From contig NZ_RAPK01000007.1 of the NCBI RefSeq assembly GCF_003610495.1, positions 372,001 through 436,000 of the forward strand: a stretch of DNA of 64,000 nt, read 5' to 3'. The notes beneath the pieces were generated by a model. That model saw nothing but the letters and a program-made list of their open reading frames with translations. It ran no database searches and had not been told where the DNA came from. The DNA comes from Sinobaca qinghaiensis (lineage in GTDB: Bacteria; Bacillota; Bacilli; Bacillales; Marinococcaceae). Of the stretch, positions 16,628 through 27,421 are shown in pieces (position 1 is the stretch's first letter; every line of letters starts with the position of its first letter). A program made the position numbers and the translations under genes.

Positions 16628-16666
16628 TAAAAAAAGAGCGGCCTCTTAGGAAGAAGGCCGCTCTTT
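16628..16666 (-). terminator. terminator of the pdh operon
   Basis: AAAGAGCGGCC (16633-16643) pairs with GGCCGCTCTTT (16656-16666), followed on the minus strand by a run of U. Confidence 0.9.
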
Positions 16667-16674
16667 GACGCATT

Positions 16675-18087
16675 TTATTTAATGTGGATTGGTAATCCCA
16701 AAGCAACTTCTGCTGCTTCCATCGTAATTTCACCAAGAGTTGGGTGGGCGTGAATAGTCATTGCTACATCTTCAGCTGTCATACCAGCTTCGATAGCCAA
16801 ACCAAGTTCTGCTACCATATCAGAAGCGTTAGGACCTGCGATTTGTGCACCGATCACTAATCCATCTTCTTTGCGGGTAATGAGCTTCATAAAGCCTTCT
16901 GAGTCGTTAAGAGAAAGTGCTCTTCCATTTGCCTGGAATGGGAATTTAGATGCTTTAGCATCATAGCCCGCTTCTTTCGCTTCGTCCTCAGTATAGCCGA
17001 CGCTTGCAAGTTCAGGCTCTGTAAAGGCTACAAGAGGGATAGCAAGATAGTCAATAGCCGATGCTTCACCGGAAATTGCTTCTGCTGCTACTTTACCTTC
17101 ATAAGAAGCTTTATGAGCAAGTGCAGGACCATCTACAATATCTCCGATAGCATAGATATTATCTAAGCTTGTACGGGACTGCTTGTCGATTTTAATAAGC
17201 CCTCTGTCCGTCATATCTACACCGATCTGCTCCAGACCGAGTTCTTCCGTGTTTGGTCTGCGGCCTACAGATACAAGAACATAGTCTGCTTCAAACGTTT
17301 TTTCTTCGCCTTTAACTTCAGCTGTAAGCTTAACGCTTTTTTTCGTTTCTTTAACAGATTGAGCAAATGCCTCTGTTTCTACCGTTACACCATTCTTTTT
17401 CAGGCGGCGGTCAACCAATTGGCTCATCTGCTTTTCAAATCCGCCAAGAATCCGCTTTTCACCTTCAAGAATAGTTACTTCAGAACCAAGGTTTGCATAG
17501 GCTGTAGCAAGCTCGACACCAATATATCCTCCACCGACAACAACCAGCTTTTTAGGAATTTCTTCAAGCTGCAGGGCGCCTGTGGAATTGATCACACGGT
17601 CCGTGTACTTAAGAGTCGGAATCTCAATTGGTCTTGAACCAGTAGCGATAATGCAGTTTTTAAACTTGTACGTCTGTGAGTTGTATTCATCAGAAGAAAC
17701 CTTAACCTGATTTTTATCAGAAAAGTATGCTTCTCCCTGTACGATGTTAACTTTATTACCTTTAAGAAGCCCTTCAACGCCGCCGGTCAGCTTTTTCACA
17801 ACGCCGGCTTTCCATTCCTGGACTTTCGAAAAATCTACTGTTGCTTTTTCTGTAGCAATTCCCATATCTTCGCTTCCATGCTGTGCATCATGGAAACGGT
17901 GACCGGCCTGAATAAGCGCTTTAGATGGAATGCATCCGACGTTAAGGCAGACACCGCCTATTTCGCCTTTTTCTACGATTGTTACTTTTTGTCCAAGCTG
18001 GGCTGCACGGATTGCCGCGACATAGCCCCCTGGACCAGAACCTACTATCAGTGTATCTACTTCTTCTGCGAAATCTCCTACTACCAT
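16675..18087 (-). CDS. pdhD: dihydrolipoyl dehydrogenase, E3 of pyruvate dehydrogenase
   Basis: The 470-residue flavoprotein has the FAD site '[20 protein letters not shown]', the redox disulfide '[13 protein letters not shown]', the NAD site '[12 protein letters not shown]' and the C-terminal 'HAHPTLGE' with the catalytic His-Glu pair. It reoxidises dihydrolipoamide of E2 with NAD+. It is the last gene of pdhABCD: the ATG lies two bases after the pdhC stop, and its GGAGGG site is within the pdhC end, so it is coupled. Confidence 0.96.
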   Translation of the reverse strand: MVVGDFAEEVDTLIVGSGPGGYVAAIRAAQLGQKVTIVEKGEIGGVCLNVGCIPSKALIQAGHRFHDAQHGSEDMGIATEKATVDFSKVQEWKAGVVKKLTGGVEGLLKGNKVNIVQGEAYFSDKNQVKVSSDEYNSQTYKFKNCIIATGSRPIEIPTLKYTDRVINSTGALQLEEIPKKLVVVGGGYIGVELATAYANLGSEVTILEGEKRILGGFEKQMSQLVDRRLKKNGVTVETEAFAQSVKETKKSVKLTAEVKGEEKTFEADYVLVSVGRRPNTEELGLEQIGVDMTDRGLIKIDKQSRTSLDNIYAIGDIVDGPALAHKASYEGKVAAEAISGEASAIDYLAIPLVAFTEPELASVGYTEDEAKEAGYDAKASKFPFQANGRALSLNDSEGFMKLITRKEDGLVIGAQIAGPNASDMVAELGLAIEAGMTAEDVAMTIHAHPTLGEITMEAAEVALGLPIHIK

Positions 18088-18089
18088 TC

Positions 18090-19415
18090 TTATCCCTCCA
18101 TGATGATTAGTTCTGGATCATTCAATAGACGCTTCACGTGGTTCAATGCGCTTTGAGCTGTTACGCCGTCCACTAGTCTGTGGTCATAGCTTAATGAAAG
18201 AGCAAGCATTGGTGCGGCTACAATTTCCCCATCGCGTACAACTGCTTTTTCTTCAATACGGCCAATACCAAGGATTGCTACTTCCGGGTGATTAATAACT
18301 GGAGTAAACCAGAGACCCTGAGCAGATCCTACGTTGGAAATAGTGCTTGTTCCGCCTCTCATTTCATCAGAGCTGAGCTTGCCGTCGCGGGCTTTTACAG
18401 CCAGCTCATTAATTTCATCAGCAAGCATGAAAATTGATTTACGATCAGCATCTTTTACTACAGGAACAACAAGTCCTTGCTCCGTATCTGCAGCAATACC
18501 TATATTATAATAGTTTTTGTAAACAATTTCTTGGTTTTCGTCATCAATTGATGCATTTAATGAAGGATATGCTCTTAAAGCTGAAGTAAGTGCTTTAACG
18601 ACATATGGCAGATACGTAAGTTTTGTTCCTTTATCTGCAGCAATCGGCTTGAATTTTTTACGGTTTGCTACAAGGTTTGTTACATCAATTTCATCCATAT
18701 GCGTTACGTGAGGAGCGGTGTGCTTAGAATTAACCATTGCCTTGGCAATTGCTTTTCTAATACCTTTCATCGGTACACGCTCTTCAAGTTCCGTTGTGTT
18801 CTGGGAAACAGGAGCTTTAGAAGCAGATTTGCTTTCTTCTTTTGCGTCAGCAGAATCTGATGATGCTTCCTCAGTTTCCTGTCCGCCGCTCAAGTAGGAC
18901 TCAATATCTTCTTTTAACACTCGTCCGTTTTTGCCGCTTCCGCTGACTTTACGGATGTTAACATCTTTTTCTCTGGCGAACTTACGTACAGATGGCATTG
19001 CGATTACTCTGGAGTCATCATCCTCTGTATCTTCAGCAGCCGGCTTTTCAGATGGCTGTTCATCAGGCTGTTTTTCTGTTTCGTCTGCAGGATTTTCTGC
19101 GTTTTGTTCTTCACCTGATTTACTTTTATCTTCTTTTGGCTCTTCTTTCGGCGCTTCTTCTGAAGGTGCATCTTCACTGCCATCATCTATAACGAGAATG
19201 ACTTCACCTACAGTAGTTGTAACACCTTCATCTACCCTTACTTCTTTAACCGTGCCGTCAACTGAAGAAGGAATCTCTACTACAGCTTTATCGTTTTGCA
19301 CTTCAACAAGGATATCGTCTTCTTTAATGGTGTCTCCTACTTTGACGAACCATTTAACGATTTCGCCTTCATGGATACCTTCACCAATATCTGGTAATTT
19401 AAATTCGAAAGCCAC
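18090..19415 (-). CDS. pdhC: dihydrolipoamide acetyltransferase, E2 of pyruvate dehydrogenase
   Basis: The 441-residue E2 has one lipoyl domain (about 1-80, lipoyl-lysine in '[10 protein letters not shown]'), a long acidic linker (about 80-135, rich in E, D, P, S), a peripheral subunit-binding domain ('[21 protein letters not shown]') and the catalytic domain ending in 'SYDHRLVDG' with the active-site His. A second flexible linker (about 175-210) lies before the catalytic core. The start is GTG 19415 after AGGGAGG. The linker is more acidic than in soil bacilli, which fits salt adaptation. A 115-base gap with a stable hairpin separates it from pdhB. Confidence 0.96.
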   Translation of the reverse strand: MAFEFKLPDIGEGIHEGEIVKWFVKVGDTIKEDDILVEVQNDKAVVEIPSSVDGTVKEVRVDEGVTTTVGEVILVIDDGSEDAPSEEAPKEEPKEDKSKSGEEQNAENPADETEKQPDEQPSEKPAAEDTEDDDSRVIAMPSVRKFAREKDVNIRKVSGSGKNGRVLKEDIESYLSGGQETEEASSDSADAKEESKSASKAPVSQNTTELEERVPMKGIRKAIAKAMVNSKHTAPHVTHMDEIDVTNLVANRKKFKPIAADKGTKLTYLPYVVKALTSALRAYPSLNASIDDENQEIVYKNYYNIGIAADTEQGLVVPVVKDADRKSIFMLADEINELAVKARDGKLSSDEMRGGTSTISNVGSAQGLWFTPVINHPEVAILGIGRIEEKAVVRDGEIVAAPMLALSLSYDHRLVDGVTAQSALNHVKRLLNDPELIIMEG

Positions 19416-19470
19416 TATAATTGCCTCCCTTTCTGCTACCTATCATTTTTTATATAAAGGATAAAAGAGA

Positions 19471-19507
19471 CTGAAAAAGGAAACCTTGTTTCTGATTTCT
19501 TTTTCAG
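19471..19507 (-). other. structured element between pdhB and pdhC
   Basis: In the operon RNA, CTGAAAAAG (19507-19499) pairs with CTTTTTCAG (19479-19471), and GAAAC/GTTTC forms an inner stem. There is no clean U-tract after it, so it looks like an RNA stability or processing element, or a leaky attenuator, rather than an operon end. Confidence 0.5.
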
Positions 19508-19530
19508 CCTGCTTTCTTGAATTGCTTTAT

Positions 19531-20508
19531 TTAGAAGTTTATAACTGCTTTTACGCGCTCTTTAACATCTGTTTCATTAGGCAGCCACACATCTTCTGCT
19601 GCTGCAAATGGAAAGACAGTGTCCGGAGCTGTAACACGAAGAACAGGCGCTTCCAAATGAAGAATAGCTTCATCTGTAATAGCAGCTGCTACGCTTGCTG
19701 CGATACCAGCCATTTTCTGCGCTTCCTGAACAACAACGGCACGGTTTGTTTTCTTCACGGACTCAAGAATAGTCTCTATATCAATAGGGCTGATCGTGCG
19801 AAGGTCAATAACTTCCGCTTCAATGCCTTCTTCTGATAGTTCTTCCGCTGCTTTGAGTGAAGTGTGAACCATGGCACCGTAAGCGATAAGCGTTACATCT
19901 TTACCTTCACGCTTTACGTCTGCTTTATCAAGATCAATAGTGTATTCTTCCTCTGGTACTTCCTCACGGAAAGAACGATAAAGCTTCATGTGCTCAAGAA
20001 AAACAACCGGGTCGTTATTACGGATAGAAGAAATAAGAAGACCTTTTGCATCATAAGGAGTGGACGGAATAACTACACGTACGCCGGGCGATTGCGCAAT
20101 TAAGCCTTCAAGGCTGTCCGCGTGAAGCTCAGGTGTTTTAACCCCGCCTCCAAATGGAGAGCGGATCGTTACCGGCATGTTATAATGCCCGCCTGAACGA
20201 TAGCGCATTCTTGCCATCTGTCCTACTACTGCATCCATTGTTTCGAATACGAAACCGAAAAACTGAATTTCCATAACAGGACGGAAGCCTGTAAGGCCAA
20301 GACCGATTGAAAGCCCGCCGATTCCTGACTCTGCAAGTGGTGTGTCGAATACGCGTTCTTCGCCGAATTCATCCTGCAGTCCTTCTGTTGCTCTAAATAC
20401 TCCACCGTTTTTACCGACATCTTCGCCGAAAACTAAGACATTTTCGTCGTTTTTCAGCTCCGTACGCATCGCATCGGTAATAGCCTGAATCATTGTCATT
20501 TGCGCCAT
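19531..20508 (-). CDS. pdhB: pyruvate dehydrogenase E1 beta subunit
   Basis: The 325-residue transketolase-like subunit has '[14 protein letters not shown]', '[19 protein letters not shown]' (with the Glu that activates thiamine diphosphate) and '[19 protein letters not shown]'. It forms the alpha2beta2 E1 with PdhA and decarboxylates pyruvate. The ATG lies three bases after the pdhA stop; the nearest GAAGGAG is about 12 bases upstream, so coupling to pdhA probably helps initiation. Confidence 0.96.
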   Translation of the reverse strand: MAQMTMIQAITDAMRTELKNDENVLVFGEDVGKNGGVFRATEGLQDEFGEERVFDTPLAESGIGGLSIGLGLTGFRPVMEIQFFGFVFETMDAVVGQMARMRYRSGGHYNMPVTIRSPFGGGVKTPELHADSLEGLIAQSPGVRVVIPSTPYDAKGLLISSIRNNDPVVFLEHMKLYRSFREEVPEEEYTIDLDKADVKREGKDVTLIAYGAMVHTSLKAAEELSEEGIEAEVIDLRTISPIDIETILESVKKTNRAVVVQEAQKMAGIAASVAAAITDEAILHLEAPVLRVTAPDTVFPFAAAEDVWLPNETDVKERVKAVINF

Positions 20509-20511
20509 AGC

Positions 20512-21675
<1,164 letters not shown>

Positions 21676-21800
21676 TTAAAGCCCGTGTCCAGTCAGATAC
21701 GTTAACTCTAAACTTACTACCCTGATTCGGAGAAAAAATAACCTGTTATTGCATTTATCATTTTGCGGAAACTGTCTCATTAGAAAAGAAATAAAGATTA

Positions 21801-21822
21801 TAACAATAAAGCTATATTGTTA
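21801..21822. promoter_or_regulatory. perfect inverted repeat at the pdh transcription start
   Basis: TAACAATA (21801-21808) and TATTGTTA (21815-21822) are exact inverted copies six bases apart. They sit immediately downstream of the predicted -10 and cover the expected start near 21817, the classic position of a repressor operator. I do not recognise the motif. Confidence 0.45.
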
Positions 21823-21823
21823 G

Positions 21824-21851
21824 AATATACTATATTAAAAAGGTTAGTCAA
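21824..21851 (-). promoter_or_regulatory. predicted sigma-A promoter of the pdh operon
   Basis: TTGACT (21851-21846) and TATATT (21829-21824) are 16 bases apart on the minus strand. An alternative TATAAT lies further downstream (21802-21797) with a poor -35. Confidence 0.5.
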
Positions 21852-22040
21852 TCCTTTTTAACTAAAGGCTTTTCAGCATAATTTATGTTTATGCGGATTG
21901 AATCTTTATGTAAACTGTTATATAGCATTTCCTTCCCCGACACTAACAGCTTTTCCGATTAAGAGGAGAATATTCTTTTTTAGGTGTTAATACAGATAAG
22001 CAACACCCCTGCCCATCTGTCTTCCCTTATTTTTCTAAAG

Positions 22041-22071
22041 AAAAAACCTGAATGAATAATCCATTCAGGTT
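22041..22071 (-). terminator. terminator of ykyA
   Basis: AACCTGAATG pairs with CATTCAGGTT, followed by six U on the minus strand. Confidence 0.9.
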
Positions 22072-22076
22072 ACTAT

Positions 22077-22727
22077 TCATTCCTGTTCAATACCGGCTGC
22101 TTCATAAAGAGAAGTTTTTGCTTCATTATACTGGTCGGTATACGTGTTAAACTGCTCCTGTTCATCTGCCACAATTGTGTAGGACTCGTTAACCTTGTCA
22201 ATCTGATTTTGAAGCTCATCTATAGTAAGGTTTTCGTTCGTTAGAGCCTCGTACAATTCTTTATCTCGATCAATACCTTCTGCATAAGCTTCGTTGAGGT
22301 TCTGATAGGCATTGTAGCGTCCTTCCATTGACTCCTGTGCCGATTGAAGCTCTGAGCTGAGATCCGCTTCTGCCTCTTCCCCGCTTTCGATGCCCTGCTG
22401 AAATTCTTCATAAGAACTTTCAATACTTTCTTTTTCCGTTTCCAGGTGACTTTCCCGCTCTTCAGCCAGGCTGACTGCCTCTTCTGACTGCGATTCAATT
22501 TCGTCCATTTCTTCGACAGAAAGCTCCTGCATGGAAGCAAACAGGCTTTGTTCTTCTTCATGAAGATCCATCATTGGCTGCTGCTGTTCTGCAAATTCTT
22601 CCTCTGCTTCTGCAGCCCCTTCCAGACTATTCTGCATCTGTTCCTCGGGACTTCCTCCACATCCTCCTAATAATAATGCTGCGCCTATAGCCGTGTACGT
22701 GATCGCTGTTTTTTTATGTATGGGCAT
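22077..22727 (-). CDS. ykyA: YkyA family putative cell-wall lipoprotein
   Basis: The 216-residue protein has a signal peptide ending in lipobox 'LLGGC' (Cys23) and a mature part that is acidic and long-helical (E/Q/S rich heptads), likely a coiled coil lying along the envelope. This matches the YkyA family, whose gene borders pdhA in B. subtilis too. Function unknown; it is annotated as a putative cell-wall-binding lipoprotein. AAGGAA precedes the ATG by eight bases. It is separated from pdhA by about 470 bases and its own terminator. Confidence 0.85.
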   Translation of the reverse strand: MPIHKKTAITYTAIGAALLLGGCGGSPEEQMQNSLEGAAEAEEEFAEQQQPMMDLHEEEQSLFASMQELSVEEMDEIESQSEEAVSLAEERESHLETEKESIESSYEEFQQGIESGEEAEADLSSELQSAQESMEGRYNAYQNLNEAYAEGIDRDKELYEALTNENLTIDELQNQIDKVNESYTIVADEQEQFNTYTDQYNEAKTSLYEAAGIEQE

Positions 22728-22911
22728 GTTTGTTCCTTTCTATTCTTAAAATTCCTTCTATTTGTTCATCATATAGGAAAAAAATAGGGAAATCAATAAA
22801 CTGGAGGTACAAACACCTGCTTCTATTATTCCTTTCACATTTCTTCCTATATTACTGTTTGGATAATTATTCTTCGGAATGATTTTTCTTTTGTAATAGC
22901 ACCTGTTTTGC

Positions 22912-22917
22912 TATACT
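22912..22917 (+). promoter_or_regulatory. extended -10 of the def promoter
   Basis: TATACT preceded by TGC (extended -10), about 75 bases ahead of the def start. The -35 is weak. Confidence 0.4.
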
Positions 22918-22993
22918 ATTTTATAGACAAAATCAGCGAGTCATCTTCATTCATTTTGATTCGATGAAGCAGATTATGCAGGAGGCACATATA

Positions 22994-23512
22994 ATGATAA
23001 CAATGAATGACATTGTCCGTGAAGGACACCCTGCTCTACGTAAAATCTCAGAGCCTGTGCAGCTGCCCTTATCAGCTGAGGACAAAAAAACACTGGAGGA
23101 CATGCTTGAATTTCTTCAAAATTCACAGGACGATGATATAGCAGAAAAGTACGACCTGCGTTCTGGAGTAGGTATTGCGGCTCCTCAATTAGGAATTAAT
23201 AAACGAATGTTTGCACTGCATCTTACAGATGATAAGGATAAATTGTACAGCTACGGCCTGGTTAATCCAAAAATAGTCAGTCATTCTGTAGAACTCAATC
23301 ATTTAGAGGGCGGCGAAGGCTGCCTGTCTGTAGATAGAGAAATAGAAGGGGAAGTCCCCCGCTATTCACGCGTTACTATTGAAGGATACACGATGGATAA
23401 TGAGAAAATCCGCCTGCGCCTCAGAGGCCTTCCTTCTATTGCTTTTCAGCACGAGCTTGACCATCTTGACGGTATTATGTTTTATGACAGAATTGAAGAA
23501 GAATCCAATTAA
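22994..23512 (+). CDS. def: peptide deformylase (type II)
   Basis: The three metal-site motifs are intact: '[10 protein letters not shown]', 'EGCLS' (Cys ligand) and 'QHELDHLDG' (HExxH ligands and catalytic Glu). The 172-residue length and the insertion '[16 protein letters not shown]' mark the type II class of Gram-positive bacteria. It removes the formyl group from nascent N-formylmethionine. I choose ATG 22994, six bases after GCAGGAGG; an ATG 30 bases upstream has no site. As in B. subtilis, it lies between ykyA and the rpoY-rnjA operon, but no HAD-phosphatase gene (ykrA) separates them here. Confidence 0.95.
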   Translation: MITMNDIVREGHPALRKISEPVQLPLSAEDKKTLEDMLEFLQNSQDDDIAEKYDLRSGVGIAAPQLGINKRMFALHLTDDKDKLYSYGLVNPKIVSHSVELNHLEGGEGCLSVDREIEGEVPRYSRVTIEGYTMDNEKIRLRLRGLPSIAFQHELDHLDGIMFYDRIEEESN

Positions 23513-23518
23513 CCGAGT

Positions 23519-23590
23519 CCCCCCTTTCATTTCTGCCTTGCAGCTTTATTAATTTGCCGGGGAGTAGATGAGAGGAGGGATTTTTGTTTT
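23519..23590 (+). terminator. long-stem terminator of def
   Basis: CCCCCCTTTCAT (23519-23530) pairs with ATGAGAGGAGGG (23568-23579) with one mismatch and one G-U pair, followed by ATTTTTGTTTT. The 37-base loop is unusually large. Confidence 0.6.
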
Positions 23591-23732
23591 AAAGCTTTAG
23601 CATACTAAAGATCGGTCCCCGTCCTTTAGATAGCTTCGTCTATTGAAAAAAAGCTGTAAATCGATTACAATTTGAGAATCGAGTGTTTTATCAAAGTGGA
23701 CTGTCCGCCCGTTCCGCTTTGCGTATAAATAT

Positions 23733-23760
23733 TTGAAGCCCTTTTCTTAATTTATATTAT
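23733..23760 (+). promoter_or_regulatory. candidate promoter of rpoY-rnjA
   Basis: TTGAAG (23733-23738) and TATTAT (23755-23760) are 16 bases apart, about 150 bases upstream of rpoY. Confidence 0.4.
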
Positions 23761-23907
23761 GAAATCCTATGCTTATTTCTTGATGTTTTTTTCGGATGCA
23801 CAAGAAACGAGGTCCTTAATTTTTCTTATCCGGTACATGAAGTAATAACGGGGTTCACGCATCCTGCTTAATAGAAAATCACCCAATACAAAGGAGAGAC
23901 TATACCT

Positions 23908-24117
23908 ATGATTTACAAAGTATTATATCAAAAGGATTCAACGGAAATAGCTGTTCGCGAAAACACAGAGTCTATGTATATAGAAGCAGATTCAGAAATG
24001 GACGTTAGAATAAAACTAAAAGACCGTCCATACAATATTGAATTTGTTCAGCCTGTATCAGAAGCTCTTCTTGCTTTTGAAAAACAAAAAGAAGACTTCA
24101 AAGTGGAGAACATCTAA
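23908..24117 (+). CDS. rpoY: RNA polymerase epsilon subunit
   Basis: The 69-residue protein ('MIYKVLYQKDSTEIAVRENT', 'VRIKLKDRPYNIEFVQPVSEA') is the small Firmicutes RNA polymerase subunit epsilon (YkzG), which binds the core near the jaw/secondary channel and resembles phage Gp2. AAAGGAG lies 11 bases before the ATG. It overlaps functionally with rnjA, which starts three bases after its stop, the same pairing as in B. subtilis. Confidence 0.95.
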   Translation: MIYKVLYQKDSTEIAVRENTESMYIEADSEMDVRIKLKDRPYNIEFVQPVSEALLAFEKQKEDFKVENI

Positions 24118-24120
24118 AAT

Positions 24121-25788
24121 ATGAAACAACTACAAAACGACCAGGTAGCTGTATTTGCCCTTGGAGGACTTGGGGAAATCGGCAAAAATACGTATGCAAT
24201 TGAATATAAAGAAGAAATTATTGTTATTGATGCAGGGATTATGTTTCCCGAGGATGAACTTCTGGGTATCGATTATGTTATCCCGGATTACACATACCTT
24301 GTTCGAAACCAGCATAAGATAAAGGGCTTATTTATTACGCACGGACACGAAGATCACATCGGCGGCATTCCTTATTTTCTTCGCGAGATGAACATTCCCG
24401 TTTACGGCGGGCAGCTTGCTCTGGGCCTTCTGAAAAGAAAGCTTGAGGAACATGGTCTGCTCCGTAAAACGAAGCTGCATGTTATTAAGGAAGAAGATGT
24501 GATCAGCTTTGCGAATCTTTCTATTTCATTTTTCAAAACAACGCACAGCATTCCCGATTCTCTCGGTGTTGTTGTAAACACACCTGAAGGGAATATTGTT
24601 CATACTGGTGACTTCAAATTTGATTTCACTCCGGTAAGCCAGCCTGCGAACCTTTCCAAAATGGCCCAGATCGGGGATGAAGGAGTATTGTGCCTTCTTT
24701 CTGACAGTACAAACAGTGAAGTTCCGGGATTCAGCATGTCGGAGAGAACGGTAAGCAAGAGTATTGATAAAATATTCCAGAATGCAGAAGGACGGGTTAT
24801 ATTCGCCACCTTCGCTTCCAATATTTACCGTCTCCAGCAGGCTGTAAACGCTGCTGTTCATCACGGCAGAAAAATAGCAGTATTCGGCCGAAGCATGGAT
24901 AATGCTATTACGATCGGCCAGGAGCTTGGCTATATTAAAGCACCTAAAGACACATTCATTGAACCGGGCCAGCTGAACCGGATGCCTGATAATGAAACAG
25001 CTATACTATGCACGGGAAGCCAGGGTGAACCAATGGCCGCTTTATCGAGAATTGCCCATGGCACCCACCGGCAGATCCAGATTATTCCCGGGGATACCAT
25101 TGTTTTCTCAAGCTCCCCTATTCCGGGTAACAATTTATCCGTAAATAAAATTATTAATCAGCTTCTTAAAGCCGGTGCTAAAGTAATTCACGGCTCATTA
25201 AACAACATTCATACTTCCGGCCACGGCGCTCAGGAAGAACAGAAGCTGATGCTCCGCCTGATGAAACCAAAATATTTCATGCCTATTCACGGAGAATACC
25301 GGATGCTGAAAATGCATACGAAGCTCGCAGAGGATTGTGACATTCCGTTGGATCGTTCCTTTGTAATGGAAATAGGTGAAGTGCTTGGTTTGAAAAAGGA
25401 TTCCGCCTCTATTGTAGGGAAAATCCCGTCCGGCTCTGTTTACGTTGACGGTAACGGAATCGGTGATATAGGAAATATCGTTCTGCGGGACCGCCGCATT
25501 CTCTCTGAAGAAGGGCTCGTCGTAGTTGTCGTGAGTATTGATATGAAAAACTTCACGGTTTCCGCCGGTCCGGATATTATTTCCAGAGGCTTCGTTTATA
25601 TGAGGGAATCCAGTGATATGATCAACGATGCTCAGAAGATGCTTTCCACTCATTTAGATGAAGTTATGAAACGTAAAACAAAGCAGTGGGCTGAAATCAA
25701 AAATGAAATTATTGACCAGCTTTCTCCTTATTTATACGAAAAGACAAAACGTAAGCCTATGATTCTTCCTATTATTATGGAAGTTTAA
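24121..25788 (+). CDS. rnjA: ribonuclease J1
   Basis: The 555-residue metallo-beta-lactamase/beta-CASP nuclease has '[10 protein letters not shown]' (zinc ligands), '[11 protein letters not shown]', the beta-CASP '[13 protein letters not shown]' and 'FGRSMDN', '[18 protein letters not shown]' and 'PIHGEYRML'. It is the main 5'-3' exonuclease/endonuclease for mRNA decay and rRNA maturation and forms complexes with RNase Y and others. Translation follows rpoY with only GTGGAG about 12 bases before the ATG, so coupling is likely. Known link: SR1P-GapA promotes its activity in B. subtilis, and an SR1-like RNA is in this window. Confidence 0.97.
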   Translation: MKQLQNDQVAVFALGGLGEIGKNTYAIEYKEEIIVIDAGIMFPEDELLGIDYVIPDYTYLVRNQHKIKGLFITHGHEDHIGGIPYFLREMNIPVYGGQLALGLLKRKLEEHGLLRKTKLHVIKEEDVISFANLSISFFKTTHSIPDSLGVVVNTPEGNIVHTGDFKFDFTPVSQPANLSKMAQIGDEGVLCLLSDSTNSEVPGFSMSERTVSKSIDKIFQNAEGRVIFATFASNIYRLQQAVNAAVHHGRKIAVFGRSMDNAITIGQELGYIKAPKDTFIEPGQLNRMPDNETAILCTGSQGEPMAALSRIAHGTHRQIQIIPGDTIVFSSSPIPGNNLSVNKIINQLLKAGAKVIHGSLNNIHTSGHGAQEEQKLMLRLMKPKYFMPIHGEYRMLKMHTKLAEDCDIPLDRSFVMEIGEVLGLKKDSASIVGKIPSGSVYVDGNGIGDIGNIVLRDRRILSEEGLVVVVVSIDMKNFTVSAGPDIISRGFVYMRESSDMINDAQKMLSTHLDEVMKRKTKQWAEIKNEIIDQLSPYLYEKTKRKPMILPIIMEV

Positions 25789-25790
25789 TA

Positions 25791-25828
25791 AAAAGGAGTT
25801 TCCATTTAAAAATGGAAACTCCTTTTTT
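25791..25828 (+). terminator. terminator of rpoY-rnjA
   Basis: A 16-bp perfect stem (AAAAGGAGTTTCCATT), loop TAAA and T-tract. Confidence 0.95.
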
Positions 25829-25890
25829 GTCTGTCAGGAAAACCGGCCATTTATGAAACCAGTCCATCAGCCCGTACAATTTGATAGTTT

Positions 25891-26556
25891 TTAATTTTCA
25901 TCAATCCAGTAGGATTCGAGCCGGCTGATATCGGCATCAGCGCCTATAATAATTAAAATATCCCCTTCATAGAGCTTCACTTCCGGTTCAGGAGAGACAG
26001 TCAATTCTTCATTTCGTTTGATAGCCAGAATATTACAACCATAAGTTGACCTGACGTCCAGGTCAACTATCGTTTTTCCATCAATAGTCGGTCCCGCTGC
26101 CAGCTCTACTATGCTGTGTTCATCCGACAGCTCAAGATAATCAAGAACGTTATCCGATACAACGTTATGGGCAATGCGAATACCCATATCTCTTTCCGGA
26201 TGAACAATCTCATGGGCACCAATTCGGTTGAGCACTGTTTCATGATAGTCATTTTGTGCTTTTACGGTAATATGCTTCACTTTCATTTCATCTAAAATAA
26301 GGGTTGTTAAAATGCTTGCCTGGATATTATCTCCGATCGCTACAACCACGTGGTCAAAATTTCGTATCCCAAGACTTTTTAATGCTTTTTCATCTGTACT
26401 GTCCGCGATAACCGCCTGTGTGGCAATAGAGGCGAATTCATTTACCTTTTCTTCATCCTGGTCAATAGCCAGTACGTCCATTCCTTCATTCATCAGTGAC
26501 TTGCAGATGCTGCCGCCGAACCGGCCAAGTCCGATAACCGCAAATTGCTTTTTCAT
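25891..26556 (-). CDS. ktrC: potassium uptake regulatory subunit KtrC
   Basis: The 221-residue cytosolic RCK protein equals KtrC of B. subtilis in length. The N-terminal Rossmann domain ('FAVIGLGRFGGSICKSL', acidic 'AIDQDEEKV') binds ATP/ADP; the C-terminal RCK_C domain (about 135-221) is the c-di-AMP site in homologs. It forms an octameric ring on the KtrD membrane subunit and gates K+ uptake. ATG 26556 is chosen for GGAGG eight bases upstream; an ATG 21 bases earlier lacks a site. The membrane partner is not adjacent, as usual for ktrC. Confidence 0.94.
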   Translation of the reverse strand: MKKQFAVIGLGRFGGSICKSLMNEGMDVLAIDQDEEKVNEFASIATQAVIADSTDEKALKSLGIRNFDHVVVAIGDNIQASILTTLILDEMKVKHITVKAQNDYHETVLNRIGAHEIVHPERDMGIRIAHNVVSDNVLDYLELSDEHSIVELAAGPTIDGKTIVDLDVRSTYGCNILAIKRNEELTVSPEPEVKLYEGDILIIIGADADISRLESYWIDEN

Positions 26557-26610
26557 GCCTTTTCCTCCACTCTTCATTTAAACCGGTTGTTTCTCTTTAA
26601 TTTTACATGA

Positions 26611-26638
26611 AAAAGCACACGAAATGAAGATTTCGTGT
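26611..26638 (-). terminator. terminator of the peroxiredoxin gene
   Basis: ACACGAAAT (26617-26625) pairs with ATTTCGTGT (26630-26638), followed by a U-run on the minus strand. Confidence 0.8.
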
Positions 26639-26695
26639 ACCGCTGCCCGTTTATTTTATGCTTTTCTCTATACTAGAACGGGGCATCGCTTTTAT

Positions 26696-27241
26696 TTAAA
26701 GGGTTTCCTGACCGGGCTGCCAGTTGGCCGGACACAATCCGCCTGTCTGAAGAGCCTGAAGCACGCGCAGCGTTTCATCTACATCACGTCCGATATTATT
26801 ATGATTAACCGCAGAATACATCAGTTCACCTTCCGGGCTGATAATAAATAATCCGCGCAGCGCTATTCCTTCATCTTCAATTAGTACGCCGTAATCACGA
26901 GATACTCTATGATTCGTATCTGCTGCCAGCGGATAGTTAAGACCGCCCAGTCCATTATCGTCCCGTGAGGTATTAATCCAGGCTTTATGTGCATGTATAG
27001 TATCTGTAGAGACGCCGATTACTTCTGTATCCAGTTCTTTAAATTCATCAAATTGATCGCTCACTGATGTGATTTCTGTAGGGCATATTACAGTAAAGTC
27101 CATCGGGTAGAAAAACAATACCGTCCATAGATCATTTTTCATATTCTCTTCGAGACTTACTGTGCCGAACTCTTTGTTTGGCATGACAGCATCCATTTTA
27201 AATCCTGGTGCCTGCATACCTACCATTCGTTTTTCAGTCAT
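26696..27241 (-). CDS. 2-Cys peroxiredoxin (YkuU type)
   Basis: The 181-residue AhpC/TSA-family enzyme has the peroxidatic Cys in 'DFTVICPTE' and the resolving Cys in 'GGLCPANWQPGQE', so it is a typical 2-Cys peroxiredoxin that reduces H2O2 and organic peroxides with a thioredoxin-type donor. B. subtilis YkuU (180 residues) lies next to ykuT as here. The AUG at 27241 follows AAGGAG; an upstream in-frame start would add 11 residues with no site. Its promoter is divergent from ykuT. Confidence 0.92.
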   Translation of the reverse strand: MTEKRMVGMQAPGFKMDAVMPNKEFGTVSLEENMKNDLWTVLFFYPMDFTVICPTEITSVSDQFDEFKELDTEVIGVSTDTIHAHKAWINTSRDDNGLGGLNYPLAADTNHRVSRDYGVLIEDEGIALRGLFIISPEGELMYSAVNHNNIGRDVDETLRVLQALQTGGLCPANWQPGQETL

Positions 27242-27281
27242 ACAGTGTTCCACTCCTTGTGTACTGCTTTTCACGTATTTA

Positions 27282-27311
27282 ATTGTAATATGGAGCTGTT
27301 TTGAAAGTCAA
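27282..27311 (-). promoter_or_regulatory. promoter of the peroxiredoxin gene
   Basis: TTGACT (27311-27306) and TACAAT (27287-27282) are 18 bases apart. No PerR box (TTATAATNATTATAA) overlaps it. Confidence 0.6.
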
Positions 27312-27344
27312 ACAGAGTACACCAGCCTTTATGGCAATTATGTT

Positions 27345-27373
27345 TTTTCAACATCCTTAACGTATGGTATACT
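27345..27373 (+). promoter_or_regulatory. extended -10 promoter of ykuT
   Basis: TTTTCA (27345-27350) and TATACT (27368-27373) are 17 bases apart, with TG one base before the -10. Confidence 0.5.
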
Positions 27374-27421
27374 CTTTATCGTGCTTTATTCTAATAGACA
27401 ATAAAGAGAGGAGATCCGTTT

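Larger units (their letters stand above)
23513..23907. other. non-coding region between def and rpoY
   Basis: 395 bases hold the def terminator (23519-23590), a predicted promoter (23733-23760) and a leader of about 140 nt for rpoY-rnjA. The space is where ykrA sits in B. subtilis. I see no coding remnant with a ribosome site. Confidence 0.5.

Noticed and set aside
18931-19464. Long plus-strand open frame opposite pdhC
   Set aside because: It mirrors the acidic E/D/P/S-rich linker of E2; the translated product is Ser-rich and low complexity, with no ribosome site. A shadow frame.
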